The translations under genes were made by a program, and so were the position numbers. DNA of 64,000 nucleotides, taken from Sphagnum magellanicum (Eukaryota > Streptophyta > Sphagnopsida > Sphagnales > Sphagnaceae). A model generated the notes under the pieces. That model was not told the origin of the DNA, made no database searches, and saw only the letters and a program-made list of their open reading frames with translations. The stretch is taken from assembly GCA_021904315.1 (NCBI GenBank), contig CM038918.1, forward strand, positions 5,781,349 through 5,845,348, written 5' to 3'. Positions 23,734 through 37,431 of the stretch are shown piece after piece (position 1 is the stretch's first letter; each line of letters opens with the position of its first letter).

Positions 23734-26589
23734 AAAAAAAAGAAATAACTATTATAATATTAGCTTTACCATTCCAATAATAATTAGATTTTTTTCAATA
23801 ACTTTTTTTTTTTTTAAATCCTAAAAGTTTTAGAATTGTGTTTGACATAACTATTAAGTACATGCACTAAAGCTTGATGTTGGGTGTGCCTAAGTAGTGC
23901 AATATTATTGAACATTTTGTGTTCCCACCTCAACTATAAAAATTTCAAGGAAAAGAAATATTGCTAAAACGAAATAAAAAACTATATATATAAGATGTTA
24001 AAATCGCAAAAGTCCTACAATAAATCTCTTGTCAGTCATAGCTAACCCCATTGATCCTAGGCCACATTAGATCACTCCATCTCATCATCTACAAGTTCAA
24101 AACCCACCACCTTGAGATTTGGCACCTCACAATTTTTGAGTTATTGAAAGACAATTTCAAGTTATGCCAAGTTGGGGATATTGCACGAGGTGTTCATTCA
24201 AATGTTCATAGTTTTAAGGTTATGTTGCCTAAAGTTTTTTGAAATAATTATCCAATCAACTTTGCCTCCAAGGATCACCTCCACATATACCATTCAAGGT
24301 CATTCAAGGGTGATGTATAAACGTGAAAGACATGAAATTGTAATTGATATTTGTTCACCCCAAAATTATCTATTGTATAATTCCAAGTTGTGTGTTTCCA
24401 TGTGTTCATCCAAACAAGTGTTAACTACAACAACGTTCTATATTGTAAATGCCATCATGTAGCTTACCCCAATGTAGGTCAATAAATGTATTATGGGAAT
24501 TTATAATTCTTTAATAAATAAAACATTTCATTTAATTTAGCTTGCTATTGATACATGAAATTCATCCATCACTATGCATTTTTCATTCATAGTTTGTCAT
24601 TAAGAAGATGTTAAAAAAAGCCTTCCTCAAATGGTGGGCCCTATGGAAGCCTTTAGAGGTGAAAGCACATTACAAAGGGACCAAAATTGTTTCACATTGT
24701 ATTGTTTTTCAAAATACCCATGTTTGAATTTCAACCATGTCATTGTGAAGAAGGATGTTTTTGCATATTATGGTATGTCAAAACACAAAGAAGTCAAATA
24801 CCAAAGAAATTATACATTTTTAATTTCATATGATGTGATGTTAGAATATATATGTGTAAAAAATATGTACATTGCAACATATTAAAAATGAAAATATATT
24901 TAAATATTGTAGTCTTTATAAAATTTGTAAAATCTACTAAACATTGTGATTCCATATGATTAAAAGAGGTTCTTGAACCATGTGAAGAGTTTAATCATTA
25001 TCACATCACAAATGGGTTTTTTTAAGGGAATGACCATAATATGTGGTAAATTAAAATTTGGATAAATACCCACTTTGAAATGGAAGATGACAAGAAATGT
25101 GAATTGGGTTTTTTTTTAATTTTTATTTCAAATGTTTTTTGGTTTACTAATATAAACCAAAAACTATTGCAATTTAAAACAAGAAACATGTTTTATTATA
25201 TTTTTATACAATAAATATATCCATTATTTCTTGAATTAATTTTTAATTTTTATTTCTTGTTTCAAAAAATATTAGATAACATTTTATTTGTGAAAATCAA
25301 AATAAAAAGCCTAAACAACAAAAATCAAACCCAAAATCAAATGCAACACATTTTGGAGATGTATGCTTTTTGCATATGTCATGAAATTGGCCAAGTCTCC
25401 CCCCACACCACCCCCCCCCCCAAAAGTGTGCTTTCACCCTTAACTGGAAGATTCCTTGAACTAGGTTCCCAAATATGTACAAATAAAACTAGTTTCCCCC
25501 ATTACTTTCAATTTGTTCAACATTGATTTAGCAATCTTTCTTTTTCATCTTTCCAAATTTTCCATGTTTTGAATGAAATTTTGTTTGAACATTTTTCTTG
25601 CATATTTTGTGGCCTTGTTTAAATTATTGTATTTTGAAATTGATTTTAGTTATGTTATTATAGCTATGCATGTTGAAATTCCTTAGTTGTGGTACATTTT
25701 TTGTTTATGACATTTTGTTTATAATATGTGCCATACTTCTATGGAAGTCCATTTCATTGATGTGGTCCACCATTTCACATATTGTGGACATGTGCAATAT
25801 GACCAAGGCCTAACATTTTTTAGATCTGTAGTGTGTTTATTAATAGAATTTTGTAGGGTTAACACACATAATCAATTGTTAGTTGTCACCCATTGTAAAA
25901 AACAAGACAAATAGACAACTTGAAGAATATTATATGAACTTGACAAACAACAAACTCATCAATGAACAAGAATTAAATATTTTATTGTTTGAACAAAACA
26001 TGATGAAAACTAAACATGAAATGAATTAAAAGTGCAAGGTTACAATTTATGTTGACAAGATTGAATGATGGTACCCATCGAACCTCTTCTATATTATTTA
26101 ATGGAACATTCTAAAAAATCAATAACCTTTTTAAAAATTGTAAAGAGATGTCATACAAAGAACTTCAAGGAGGTTTAACAATAAATTTCCATTATCAATT
26201 TGTAAAAGCCATTAAAAATTTTGGTTCCCCCCTTGCCTTGAGGTCCTTAATGTGTTCAAAATGTATGTGTTTGAATTGATTGTGTAAGCAATTATAATCC
26301 TCCCATATCAAAGAAAATATGCATATAAAATGACAAGATGAAAAACCTCACAATGCAAATTTTAACCCACCCATTATAACCTATTCATTCACATATGTAT
26401 CAACTATTTTCAATCATGAATTAAAATCTCAATGAATTGATGGGTTAAATTTTGACAATGGGAAAACATTGGACCAACATGATCTTTGCCATCAACTGGC
26501 AACAAACCAAATGGGGAGTTTTTTTTTGACAAAAAAAGTCATCTATGTTGTCCAATCCAACAACTAAAAACATTTTCCACATTTTTATC
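23734..26589. other. Gene-poor AT-rich DNA
   Basis: No supported gene. A run of 11 C at 25411-25421 is the only notable tract. Frames up to about 96 codons show no family signature. Confidence 0.5.
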
Positions 26590-27130
26590 GTGATTAGAAA
26601 ATGATATTTATCATTTGGTTGGAACTAAAAGTGATCTTTATTATTGGCTAGATAGTAAAAATGGTCATCAATTGTAGGTGTTAACCAAAATTAATAATCA
26701 CAATTTGATTATATTTGTCATTTAATGGTAATTGAAATTGTTTGCAACCATTTGATGTCAACAAAAAGCAATGTGCACCCTTATACAATAAAATTAAATT
26801 TCACCTTCATTTTTTCATGTTGATTAAATATAGCAATCTCCACTATTGGATAGCAACCAAAAATGATTTCCACTATAAAATTATTTTTAAAAAAATCTCT
26901 TGTGTTTATTGTTGACCAAATATAATTTTTTCCATTTAATGGTAGCCAAAATTGATCACTAAATTGTTGGATGGAAATTGAAAGAAATTTTCAGCATTTC
27001 ATGGTGATGAAAAATGATCAATGCCATTATTTGTTGGCAACCAAAGGTGATCTTTAGCATTTGGTAGTGATTGAAAATGTTATATGTTGTTGGATGGCAA
27101 TTGAAAATGATTTCCACCATTAATTGATTT
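26590..27130. repeat. Strongly diverged tandem repeat (unit about 45-60 bp)
   Basis: A phrase of the form TTGGATGGCAACCAAAAATG followed by ATCTTTA/ATTTCCA recurs roughly ten times (for example 26616, 26850, 26938, 26970, 27043, 27092). Spacing and spelling vary, so this is an old, decayed array. No coding potential was seen. Confidence 0.5.
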
Positions 27131-29499
27131 CCATCATGTTAAGGTCACCTAGTAATATCCTAAGTTTTGGAAGTGAAAATGATAGGAGTAAAAGGGGAAG
27201 GTGCCATTTGCAATTTTGAGGTGACAAATAGTCACATGTAAGAAAATATTGGAATAGAATAAATGAACTATTGATTTCCTCAAGAACTCACAAAGCTAGG
27301 ACAAAAAATGATAACATTTTAACACGCACAAATTAAAGTTTTTTGAAGGAATTTCAACTTCAAAAGCATAAAACAAAAATCTATAATGCAAAATACAACT
27401 TTAAGAATGTAAATAGTTCAATTACTTCACATCAAAATATAATGGTAAGATCTACTGAACTTCACACAAAAAACTCTACACCTTACTAAAAGTAAGGTTT
27501 TAAATCCAAAGCAACGATCCCATTGAAAAAAGATAAAATCCCAAAATTCTATTTAAGAAGAAAATTGTATCCACCTTTTAGAAACTTAATGTGCACATAT
27601 GGATCAAACCCTACATTTTAGATTAAAAATAGACTATGATTTTGGTACTTAAATGTAGAGCCTTTCTTAGGTTGAATGCCAGAACACATTTTCTATAGTG
27701 ATAAATCCTGCATATGTTCCTAGCAATTCGTAATACTAGGATTTTCTCGATCATCTACTTTTCCCTTTTTTAGTAGGAATTACAAAAAATAATCGGAGGA
27801 ATAAATATGAGAGGAATAAAACAGAAAGTTTCAATTCAGAAATTAGGTGATGAATTTTTGGTAATGGAATCGGTAATGGGTTTTCAATAATTAAATTTTG
27901 TATTGTTATTTACAATTTTTGTTCAAAAATCATAAAGTCTATTTTAACCTTAAACATGTCATTTGATGGTAAGAAACATTGGTAGTCATCGTGGGTGATA
28001 ATCAATAGGATCACTAATGTTTAATAACAATTGAAAAGGAATAAGGTTGAATTTCATTTTAGAAGGGGTTCCTTTATTGATTTTTCATTTGTTTCCTCAC
28101 ATTCTTTTTTTGAACCTTGGTTGCTCCTTGTAATTACCACTTGTTTAAAAGGTTAATGTTTTGGAATACAAATGTGTATTTGATGAACCATCCAAATGTT
28201 TTTGATTTTGGTTTGACCATTTTTACTTTGAATAAGTAGATACCAACGAAAGGGGCTAAATAAAAAAGCCATGATGTTAATATAAGAATTTGGAATTGAT
28301 TTCTTCAAATTACATGTGATGGCATCCTTGGACTCCATATATGTTAGTTGGCTATAGGATTGAACAATACTCGAGCAATTGATTTATAGAAAAATTCCTA
28401 AAAGCAATGGAATTGGGTGACATTTGTGAGGGGGAGTAATAGTGCACCCATTTCGAACAATGGATGGATGCTAAACTATAAGATATCATGTACAAATTGT
28501 ATAATGGGCAAACATTGTGCATCTAATGGTGTAGGTTCTACAAGTCTAATCAATGTTTTGGAACTTAAGGAAAAGATGATTTGGTAGTAGCAATTTATCA
28601 TTATATTATACTGTAAAGGTGTACATTAAAAACATATAATAAAATATTATTTTCAAATAATTTCTTGGCTATGGAAAGACATTGTACAAATTGTGTGCAT
28701 TTACACAATGCATCTTATTTTTCCTTTCCCATTATCAACCAACTTGTAAAACTTTTGAGAAATTGCAACACCTGTGAATCCACAACACTACATATTGCAA
28801 GGAATATGCACAAGTAAATTACCTCCCCAAGGAAATGAAGAGAAATATTTTGCACAAAAAATGAAAATAACATGCAATTGTGAATGTATGTTGTATAAAT
28901 GCTTCAAATCCAAATGGAAAAAATGTTATTGTATAGATAAAAATATTGATATTTCAAATATCAATATCCTTGGAATTCTCCAAGGACATAAGAAATATGC
29001 ATTAAAACAAAAGAACATCAAGGTCAACCACACACATTTGAAAAAATGTACCAATAACCTAAGCTTATTTACCTACCTACCTACCTTGAATTATTTAATT
29101 CACAAAATATTCATAATTGTCCCACATGGCAACACTTGATTAACCATTATAAATTCATGTGGGCTCTAGTTGGCCATTGGATTTAGGAATATTATTTAAA
29201 TAATTATTAAATGAATTACATGTGACATATTAATATAAGTTACCAAAATGGTCACAAGATAATCATAAACAACAATATATAATTTGGTCAATGGATGAGA
29301 CTATATATATTCACCATAAACCTCGTCCAAATTTTGATGACATCAACATCGATGTCATGTCACATGCAACTATGGTCATTCACAACTAGCTCCATTTAAA
29401 GAACTAAAGAAATTTTAGTTGCAAATATCACCTACAACTAAAAGATAGTTGTAGAACTAGTTGTACCTTTGAATTTTTCTTTTAGTGTGTATTGAAATA
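27131..29499. other. Gene-poor AT-rich DNA
   Basis: No supported gene. A 121-codon frame at 28774-29139 has no recognisable domain and the base use of the surrounding desert, so it is not called. Confidence 0.5.
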
Positions 29500-29900
29500 G
29501 AACATAAATTTTAAACACACAAATTTTTTAAAAACATTGCACTAAAATAAAAAGAAAATAAAGTTTAGGCACACAAATTTGACAAAAATTCTAATACGAA
29601 AATAACACATACTTCAAGGACACCAATTTGATGATAATTTGAACCACAATAAAAGAAAACAAGGTTTAAGAAAAATATGTATTAAAATAAAACAAAACAT
29701 AGTTCAAGCACACACAAATTTTAGAAATATATGTATTGTATAATAAAATATTACATTTCAAATAGACATATCTTAAAATAATCACACTAAAAAATATAAA
29801 TAAATAAATAAAGGCAAACACAAATTTGGAACAATCCAAACTTCAAGAACATATATCTTAAAGAATTTGCATTAAAACCCAAAAAAAAAAAAAGGTTCAA
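29500..29900. repeat. Decayed tandem repeat (unit about 50-55 bp)
   Basis: The words cacacaaattt and ttgcattaaaataaaa alternate along the stretch (about 29516, 29571, 29620, 29710, 29815) with loose spacing. This indicates an old array. Confidence 0.4.
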
Positions 29901-30924
29901 ACACATGACTTGAAATTTTCAATAGTAAAACAAAAGCAAACAAAATGCAACCATACATGTTTGACATAAATCCATACTGAAACATGACACAATAGAAATG
30001 GAAGTCCACATATTTGGAAAAAAATGTACTTCACATAAGAACAAAGAATTAAAAAATTGATAAAAAAATGTGAACAAGGAAAAAAAAGCAAGACAACAAG
30101 GCTACAACCTTCAAAAGCAATGCCAAGAACAAGATGAAAGTTATCAATATGCAATTGATTGGTAGTTGTATCATTGTGTAAGAATAAACTAAAATTTTAC
30201 AAACATTGATTTAAAACCCCTATTTTACAACAAATTTTCATTTTTTCAATTAGTTTTGAAAATCTATTTTTAAAATGTGAAATGGTAAAAACAACATTTA
30301 GCCCATCTACATTTTCAATGGAAGAAAATTTTACAACTCAAAAATATCATTATTTTCATCATTATTATAACATAATTGTACTAACAAATGTTTTTTAAAC
30401 ATCGAATATGAACTTCACAACTTAAAAAGAAATTGAGAATTTTAGTGAAGAAAATTCTTCTTCATGATTGTTTTTTTACATGTGCAAAATTTCATGGATA
30501 AACTATTATTAAATTTAGTCCTTTGTAGTCTTTTTTTACAATTGCAGCATTGTGACAAGGCTATTGCAAAGTGAAAATGTACTCCAATTAATAATTAATT
30601 TGTTCATATTTGCTCCAATTTCATTATACAATGATATATTGGGATGTAAACAACCACTAATTATAAATTTTAGTTACAAAATGTTTTCCAAACATCCACC
30701 ATGATATATCAAAGTTCCATAAGTATCAAAAACTGTCAAATTGTGATAGTTTTTTGTCTACATTGTAATGTGCTTTCACCCACCCCATCATTTTGGACAA
30801 GTTTATTTTTAACATGTTCATTGTGATTATGTGGTCATTGTCAACAAGTCATTTTGATTAGTGAAATTAAAACAATTTATTTTTAATTTATGTTCAAACA
30901 TAAAATTACAATTTTAAGTAGGTT
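29901..30924. other. Gene-poor AT-rich DNA
   Basis: Nothing recognisable is present beyond A- and T-rich tracts. Confidence 0.5.
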
Positions 30925-31082
30925 GAAAAAATTAAATAGCTAGATGGTAGCCTAGCTTAACTCCCCAACCAAACCTACCTAGCCTAGCCCTCTAAACATG
31001 AACATAAGTTGCAAGTATTAAAAATCGAACTATTGACCTACATGATGATAGACCAAGTCCTTACCAATGGACTGTAACTTCC
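30925..31082 (-). mobile_element. tRNA-derived SINE-like element
   Basis: On the minus strand, TTACAGTCCATTGGTAAGGA (A-box-like, 31079-31060) is followed about 40 bases later by AGTTCGATTTT (B-box-like, 31031-31021). The spacing between the two is as in a tRNA. A 90-base body follows and ends in a T/A-rich tail near 30925. Limits are approximate, and the B box is degraded at its 3' side. Confidence 0.4.
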
Positions 31083-31184
31083 TAAATTAGTTTTTGTCAT
31101 CTTTTTTATTTGACACCTTACATTATATATAATAGACTTATGTAAATAAATAAAATTATAATTTAAAAAAATAACTTAGTATGT

Positions 31185-31862
31185 AAAAGGTGTATTGGCC
31201 ATTTAACTACCTACCAACCTAACCTAAATCTAGCTTACCCAACTACCCACCCACCACAATTGTTATTTTAAAATGACCTAAATACCTAGTATGGTACCTA
31301 CTACCTACCTACTTAGGTACTTACAATGTATAGATGGGTACTTAAGTACCATAGTTGGTAAATTACATACATAAACATCATATTAAGTATATAAGTACGT
31401 ATAGTAAATAGGTACACAAGTACCATATTAGGTAGGTAAGTAACTATTTCACCCACCCACCTACTTACGTACCTAGGTACTAGTATAGTGGATACCTATT
31501 TATAAGTATGTAAGTAGGTAAGTATCCATTATGGCAGGTAGGTAGGTTGTAAATAAGTAAATATCTAATAACTAAGTAGGTAGGTACAATAGGTAGGTAC
31601 CTTACTATTATTATACTTGTAATAGGTAAGTACCTAGGTACCATAGTAGGTACCTACCATACCTACCTACCAACCATAGTAAGTACATGTACCTACATAC
31701 CTACAATGGTACCCACCTACCTAATTTAAATACTAGGTAGGTAGGTAGTTATTTAGGTATTATGGTACCTACTTACCTACCTAGGTACCATAGTGGGTAC
31801 ATACCAACATGTAGGTAGGTACCGTAGTAAGTACATAGATAGGTAGGTAAGTAGGTAGGTAG
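31185..31862. repeat. Dense GGTA/TACC tetranucleotide field with many GGTACC palindromes
   Basis: For about 680 bases the sequence is almost wholly assembled from TACC, GGTA, AAGTA and TAATA words in both orientations. GGTACC or TAGGTACCTA dyads occur repeatedly. Unlike a simple microsatellite, direction flips every 10-40 bases, so many overlapping hairpins are possible. Confidence 0.8.
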
Positions 31863-31864
31863 TC

Positions 31865-32110
31865 ATTTTTGTTTATTTAACTTGACCAAATGTTCAAATT
31901 GACTAAAATCCATTGGCCATCTTAACCAAGAATATCATGTTTTATACAACTTGACTAAAGGTCTCATTTGACAAATAGTTAAATGGGTCATCACTAGTCA
32001 AATTGATCAATCAATAACTACAATGTCCATTCATATGGTGGACCTTTAGTCAAAATGGACACTTCATTAGTAAAAAATGACCAATTAGTCAATTTGAACA
32101 ACTTGAAAAA
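31865..32110. repeat. Cluster of TTGACT/AGTCAA words
   Basis: TTGAC or GTCAA occurs more than ten times in about 245 bases in both orientations, with the phrase TTGACTAAA recurring. This looks like a decayed short-unit repeat; TTGAC is also the core of plant WRKY sites. Confidence 0.5.
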
Positions 32111-34954
32111 TCATGTTTTTCTACTAGTGAATGTTATCCATGATGTGCAAGTTGCAAATTTCGTGGACTTGTGTACCAACAACCTAGTAAAATCTTTTTA
32201 CAATGAAGATTGCAACTTCTAGCTCATGAATGTCAAAAGATGAATTGTGTATTCTTATGGGTTAATTCCTAACAATGCCCCAACATGTGGGATGTCTACC
32301 TCAAGATGGAGGGTGCAAAGGTGCATTGATTTTCTAGTCTCAACTTTTTGATGGTGATGGTTTTTTCTTATGGTTTAATGTTTGTAATTTTTTAGAGGAT
32401 ACTATGAAAGGATTCGACCAAGTATGAGAAGATCAATAAGGAATGGCAAGCACATATGGAGTAGAGCTTTTGAGGTGGAAGTTGGTAGGGTGTGATGTAT
32501 TCCATGCACCAAAATTTGTAAAGTTTAAATTTTGCATTGTGGTAGGTGATGGGAATGCAAATCATAGGTATGGCCAACACATGCATATGTGTGTTGAGGA
32601 TTTTCATTGGTGATGGAAAGCTTTCAATGCTACCCATGAATGTATTTATTAAAAACATTATTACATCAATTTTTTTGAAATGGAATGAAATTTGATCTTT
32701 TGACCATTTATTTTCAAAAACCTTGCCACCATAACAAGAGAAATTTTATGACAATTTGCAACACCCATGCGAACTATGGGATCCCCAACTAGTGAGATTA
32801 ATTTCAGATTCTAATCACAAAATTAAATATACTAAAATAATTCAAATTTACAAAGTTTCAAATTTTAATTTAAGTTATAATATGATTAATTGAAATGTAA
32901 ATATATTATATTTGATTTTAGATATCCATGTCAAAAAATTTTATTTTAAAACTTTTGACTTTGCTTTTAAATTCAAATGCAATGTCTTCAATTATGATTT
33001 AACATGATTTATTTATTGAATTTTAATTCAAACTAAAAATTAATTTTTCATGTGAAATTTCATATTTCCATAATAATCACATGTATTCAATTAAAAATTA
33101 TTTTATATTTTTATGCTTTTAGTTTCAAATTTAAAGACTTACATTGATTTTGTTCTGAAAAATCAAATGAAAATTATGAAATTAAAACATGTTAAACCAC
33201 ACAATTAATTTAGGTAATTTTTAACTAATTTAATTTCAAAAAAAGGGTAAAAAAAATTACTTATGTATTTTTATATGCATTTGGTCTGAATTTATTCATA
33301 AAAAAAGTAGTTTTGATGACCTCAAATGTGAAAATATTATAAACTTTCAATAATTAATATGGTTTGGGTCCAATTTTTTTTAATATTTAAAAATTTATAT
33401 CATTTTCATTATCACCTTCATCCTTTATATGTATTTTTTTCATCCATATTTTTTAGTTAAAATTGTTTAAATGTCTTTCAAAAATTGTCAATGGATAATG
33501 ACATTATTATATGGCATCTTTCTATTTAAGTAATATCAAAACTTGTTCCTTCACATGATGAACCTTTTCTTAAATTCAATACTTGAAAGCCATTATGAAT
33601 ATCAATAACAATCTTAATTCAATAATGGATTAATTGTTCAACATTGATTAGATCTTCATGTAATAGTTCCTAATATCGAAATCAAAATCTTGATAATTGC
33701 ACAAATGAAGGCTCAAGAGGACATGCCATTAATTGGAGATAATCACAAGGAATTAGGAAGCAAACACAAGGTTCCAAAGTTTCCATTGTATGTCATTTCA
33801 AGGCATTACTATGAAAATTATATGGTGAATTTTAAAGGCATAACACTTAGTATCAAAGGTTTAAGGGAGGGAGTTTTGATAAAAAGTGAATCACACTTGA
33901 CTACCATGTAATCAAATATCATATATGTGTGTTTTATTAATGTATATTGGTGTTTGTTGCTAGGTGTCATCCATGATAAAAATAAGCCTAGGTTTTGGAA
34001 ACAATGTTAAGCAAATATGAATTGGGCCAAAACAAATGTTTAAAGGTAGCATGATATTAGGGTGTCTATTATTATCTTCCTTGACACTTAATAACCATCC
34101 CTTGAAATGCCACATGGACAACCTACCATCACCTTGCTTATCATCTTTTAACATCATCCATGTGTTCACACTCGGTTGATATTACATAAGAATAAGATTC
34201 CATCTATTACATTCAAACATCATAAAAATATGGTAATTCATGGGTAAGATTTCAAAAAGGATTTTGAAGATTGGGAATGAGGGATGGGGAATGAAGGTTG
34301 GCAAGAAAATGGTGTTGTTATGTTACCACCAAGTCAAAGATTTGTGTTGAGGTGTTTTAAGTTACCACCAAACTTTTCAATGATATCTAAACATTGTGGG
34401 CAAGATTGGGTGTTAAATGAATGTTGAATTACCATTAACTTGCCACTAGTTGCCAACAAAGATACCACATCTATTTTTGTGTCCATTAATATTAAATATG
34501 TCAATATGACATTGCCATTGACTTGTTGACAAAATAACAAATGTGTGATGCTACCTTTAGTTCACAAGCACTAAAACTACCAAAACCAAACATTCTTAAT
34601 GTGCACAAGAACTAGAACAAATTATTAAAAAAAGGCCTAAACCTAAATCCAACTACAAAAAAAAGGATAATTTAAAACCAAACCACTAAACATGCTTGTA
34701 AAAATATTCAAATAGATTTTTTTTCAAAACATGAGAAGGTTCAAAATGTGAAATAAAATAAATAAATAAAAATAAAAATTATGATACGATGTTGTACATC
34801 ATACTAATGTTAAACAAACAAAAGTTTATTTTAAAAGGGGGCAATTGCACTAGGGGGGGGTACACTTATGTATGGACAATTGGAAACCTAAAATTCCATA
34901 TGGCCCACCATCCAAGAAACCTTAATGGGCACATTCCTAAATAATCATCATGGA
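32111..34954. other. Gene-poor AT-rich DNA
   Basis: No supported gene. The frame at 33690-33911 has no family signature. Confidence 0.5.
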
Positions 34955-35130
34955 AAAAAATGGATGAGGTTTCATCCATTACATAATAGATGTGATGGAT
35001 GAATATCATGTGTTATGGATGAAAAAATGAAGGTTCATGTTCATGAACTTCATGCATCCATGAATGAAAAATTAATGATGATGGATGGACTTCATCCATT
35101 TGGATGAAAAGGGCATTCACATGGATGAAT
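34955..35130. repeat. GGATGAA/TTCATCC inverted-word cluster
   Basis: GGATGAA or its complement TTCATCC appears about ten times in 175 bases, often as facing pairs that can form short hairpins. Likely an old tandem repeat that acquired inversions. Confidence 0.55.
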
Positions 35131-35305
35131 TTCATTTATGAGTGACAAATTGAAATAAATGGAATATTTCAATTTTATAATTAACTATGAATGTTTTAAT
35201 ATATATTTTAATGATTTACAATGAAGTAGGTTACAATATGTCATTTGTGAAATTTAGGATTGGGTAAGGGACAATGGGAATGAAGGACTCATTTAAATAC
35301 ATGGA

Positions 35306-36230
35306 TGATGACGCGCCCCCTAGCTCCTTGGTAGACTCCCAATGTGAGTTTGAAGTGAAAATAACGAAAAAGCAAAGAGTCGAGGCACGCTCCCTGGCTC
35401 GTAGCACTTTGAAGGGTAGAAGGGAGTGTTGGAGTTCCGGGATGGGACTAGGAAAAATGACAAGCATTTAATCACTCACTTGAATCTGCACAAAACCAAA
35501 CAACAAGTTGGTTAGTGCATAGTTTGAGCACTTTTGGTGCTAAGACGAGCCACATGCAAACTCAGACTCACAAGACTCACCACAGCTCGGACTTGGGGGA
35601 AACCACCACCTTCCCCCTTATAGTATACTTTGTGCCTCTACACGAGGCCCACATCCAAATAGCTTTTTGTCCCAGGACTCCCAAATGGGACTCCCAAAAT
35701 TGCCGAAGTTGGGACTTACGCGACTTTGGGGCCCCATAACTTTGTGTGTAGACCTCCAATTGAGATGAGGTTTAAAACAAAGTTGTAGCCCTCGTCGAGA
35801 TCTTTCCAATGGTATGTCGCACGCAACTTGCACGCAAGGAAATTAGGGTGATTCCCAACTTTTAGTTGTCAGGAGTCAAATTGCCAATTTGACTCCCGAC
35901 TTTTCTTTTGGCCATAATTTGTGTTTTAGATGTCCAAATGGGCGATGTGAACCCATTTTAGACATCTAAGTTTCAATAGCTTTCCGATGATATAAAGAAT
36001 TTCTTGAGTCATTGGGTTTTGACCCTTGCAATCGCTCTCTGAACATTCAAGAGTCCATCGAGACTCCAACTCCCAAAGTGGGAGTTCATTTGAGAGTGTG
36101 AAGGTTCTTTCCTCACATTCTTTTGCACTCCCAAGGGCATGAGAATGCGACTCCCATGCTTAGACTTGGCTTGCACCCTTGCAAGCCCTTTGTTTTGGTC
36201 GCGAGCCCAAGGCTAGGGTTACGACAAATG
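35306..36230. mobile_element. GC-richer, CpG-containing insertion of uncertain class (possibly a solo LTR or other element fragment)
   Basis: Composition changes abruptly. The block keeps CpG (GACGCGCC, TCGAGG, CCGG, GTCGCACGCAA) while the flanks have almost none, and the word GACTCCCA recurs. No protein-coding match was recognised, and terminal repeats could not be matched by eye. Higher GC and retained CpG suggest it is younger than its surroundings. Treated as a fossil element without further reconstruction. Confidence 0.4.
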
Positions 36231-37402
36231 AAATGTGAAAGTAAAAGAATGGCTCCCAAGACTTCATAAACATATTTGATATTTTGAATCTTAACACATG
36301 CCACACTAGTCTATTTATTAAAGAAGGTAATTTGGTTGTTTTGTTTGTCAAGTTGAAATCTCCCAAATCATTGTCTCCCCCCCCCACCACCATTATGTTC
36401 TTGGTATTAGTGGAAAGCCCCCAATGAATAGGGAGATAGGGGTGCATTGAGTTAGTTTTTAAACAACTAGTGCAATAATGATTGAATATTGAACAATTTT
36501 GTTAAGAAAATTCAACAAAAGAAAATTTAACATTTAACAAAAAAGTAGGGCAAATTATTGGATTGTTAGAAAGCCCTTGACAAGTGGATTTCTTGGAAGG
36601 ATATTTATGATTTGTAGACCTGAGGTGGGGGAGACATTGAATTTCGAATAATTTTCATGCAATTCAATCCCAAACCTTTAACAATGTTTTGTTCATCATT
36701 AACTTTTATATGTTTACACAAACCTTTATAATACATGGTGGTGTATAACTACTCAATTATCACCTTATATTCCATCTTCTAGTTCCAAATTTGAGGTTAG
36801 AAAATGAAATTAAAACTTTGACCATCTTTCAACTTTTAACATATATTTTAAAATACCCTAGTACCTAGCTTGATTTGGCATCAAGGTTTGTAATAGTTAA
36901 TTTTATTTTTTCATTTATGTTTTGCAATACAAATGTAATATTTTACAAACTGAAATTATACTAATTGAAACTAGTGCAATTAAGAGTTTTTGCATGGTAG
37001 GCAAATATTTTTCAAAATTTTCACCAATTCCAATTAATTGATGCCTAACCATGCTAAAAATTTATTGAGAAGATGTTAGAATGGTAAAATATGTCAATTG
37101 TTGTATTGAAGTTTGTTAGGCCTTGAAGCATTTTAACAAATGACCTTGTGAGCAAAAAATATTTTGTTAAACCTTTGAACAAAATCATTTGAACGTTACA
37201 ATCATGGTTCTTTCTAAGTTTCTTTCAAAAAATTAATTAGTTAGGTTTAACATGTAACAATTAAGCTTAATTGTTACATCTTTAATAATAGATGTCCATA
37301 TGTATTTTTGAATCCAAAAATATATAGGAAGCATATTTCAAAATGTTGGGAAGAAATGCAATTGATAGGACTTATGTTTGATGTAAAAATTATCTTTTTA
37401 AT

Positions 37403-37431
37403 TCTCTCTCTCTCTCTCTCTATATATATAT
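37403..37431. repeat. (CT)9(TA)n compound microsatellite
   Basis: Nine CT units pass directly into TA units. Confidence 0.9.

Noticed and set aside
28774-29139. 121-codon frame with several cysteines
   Set aside because: No family match that I can name, desert base composition, and no supporting exon structure.
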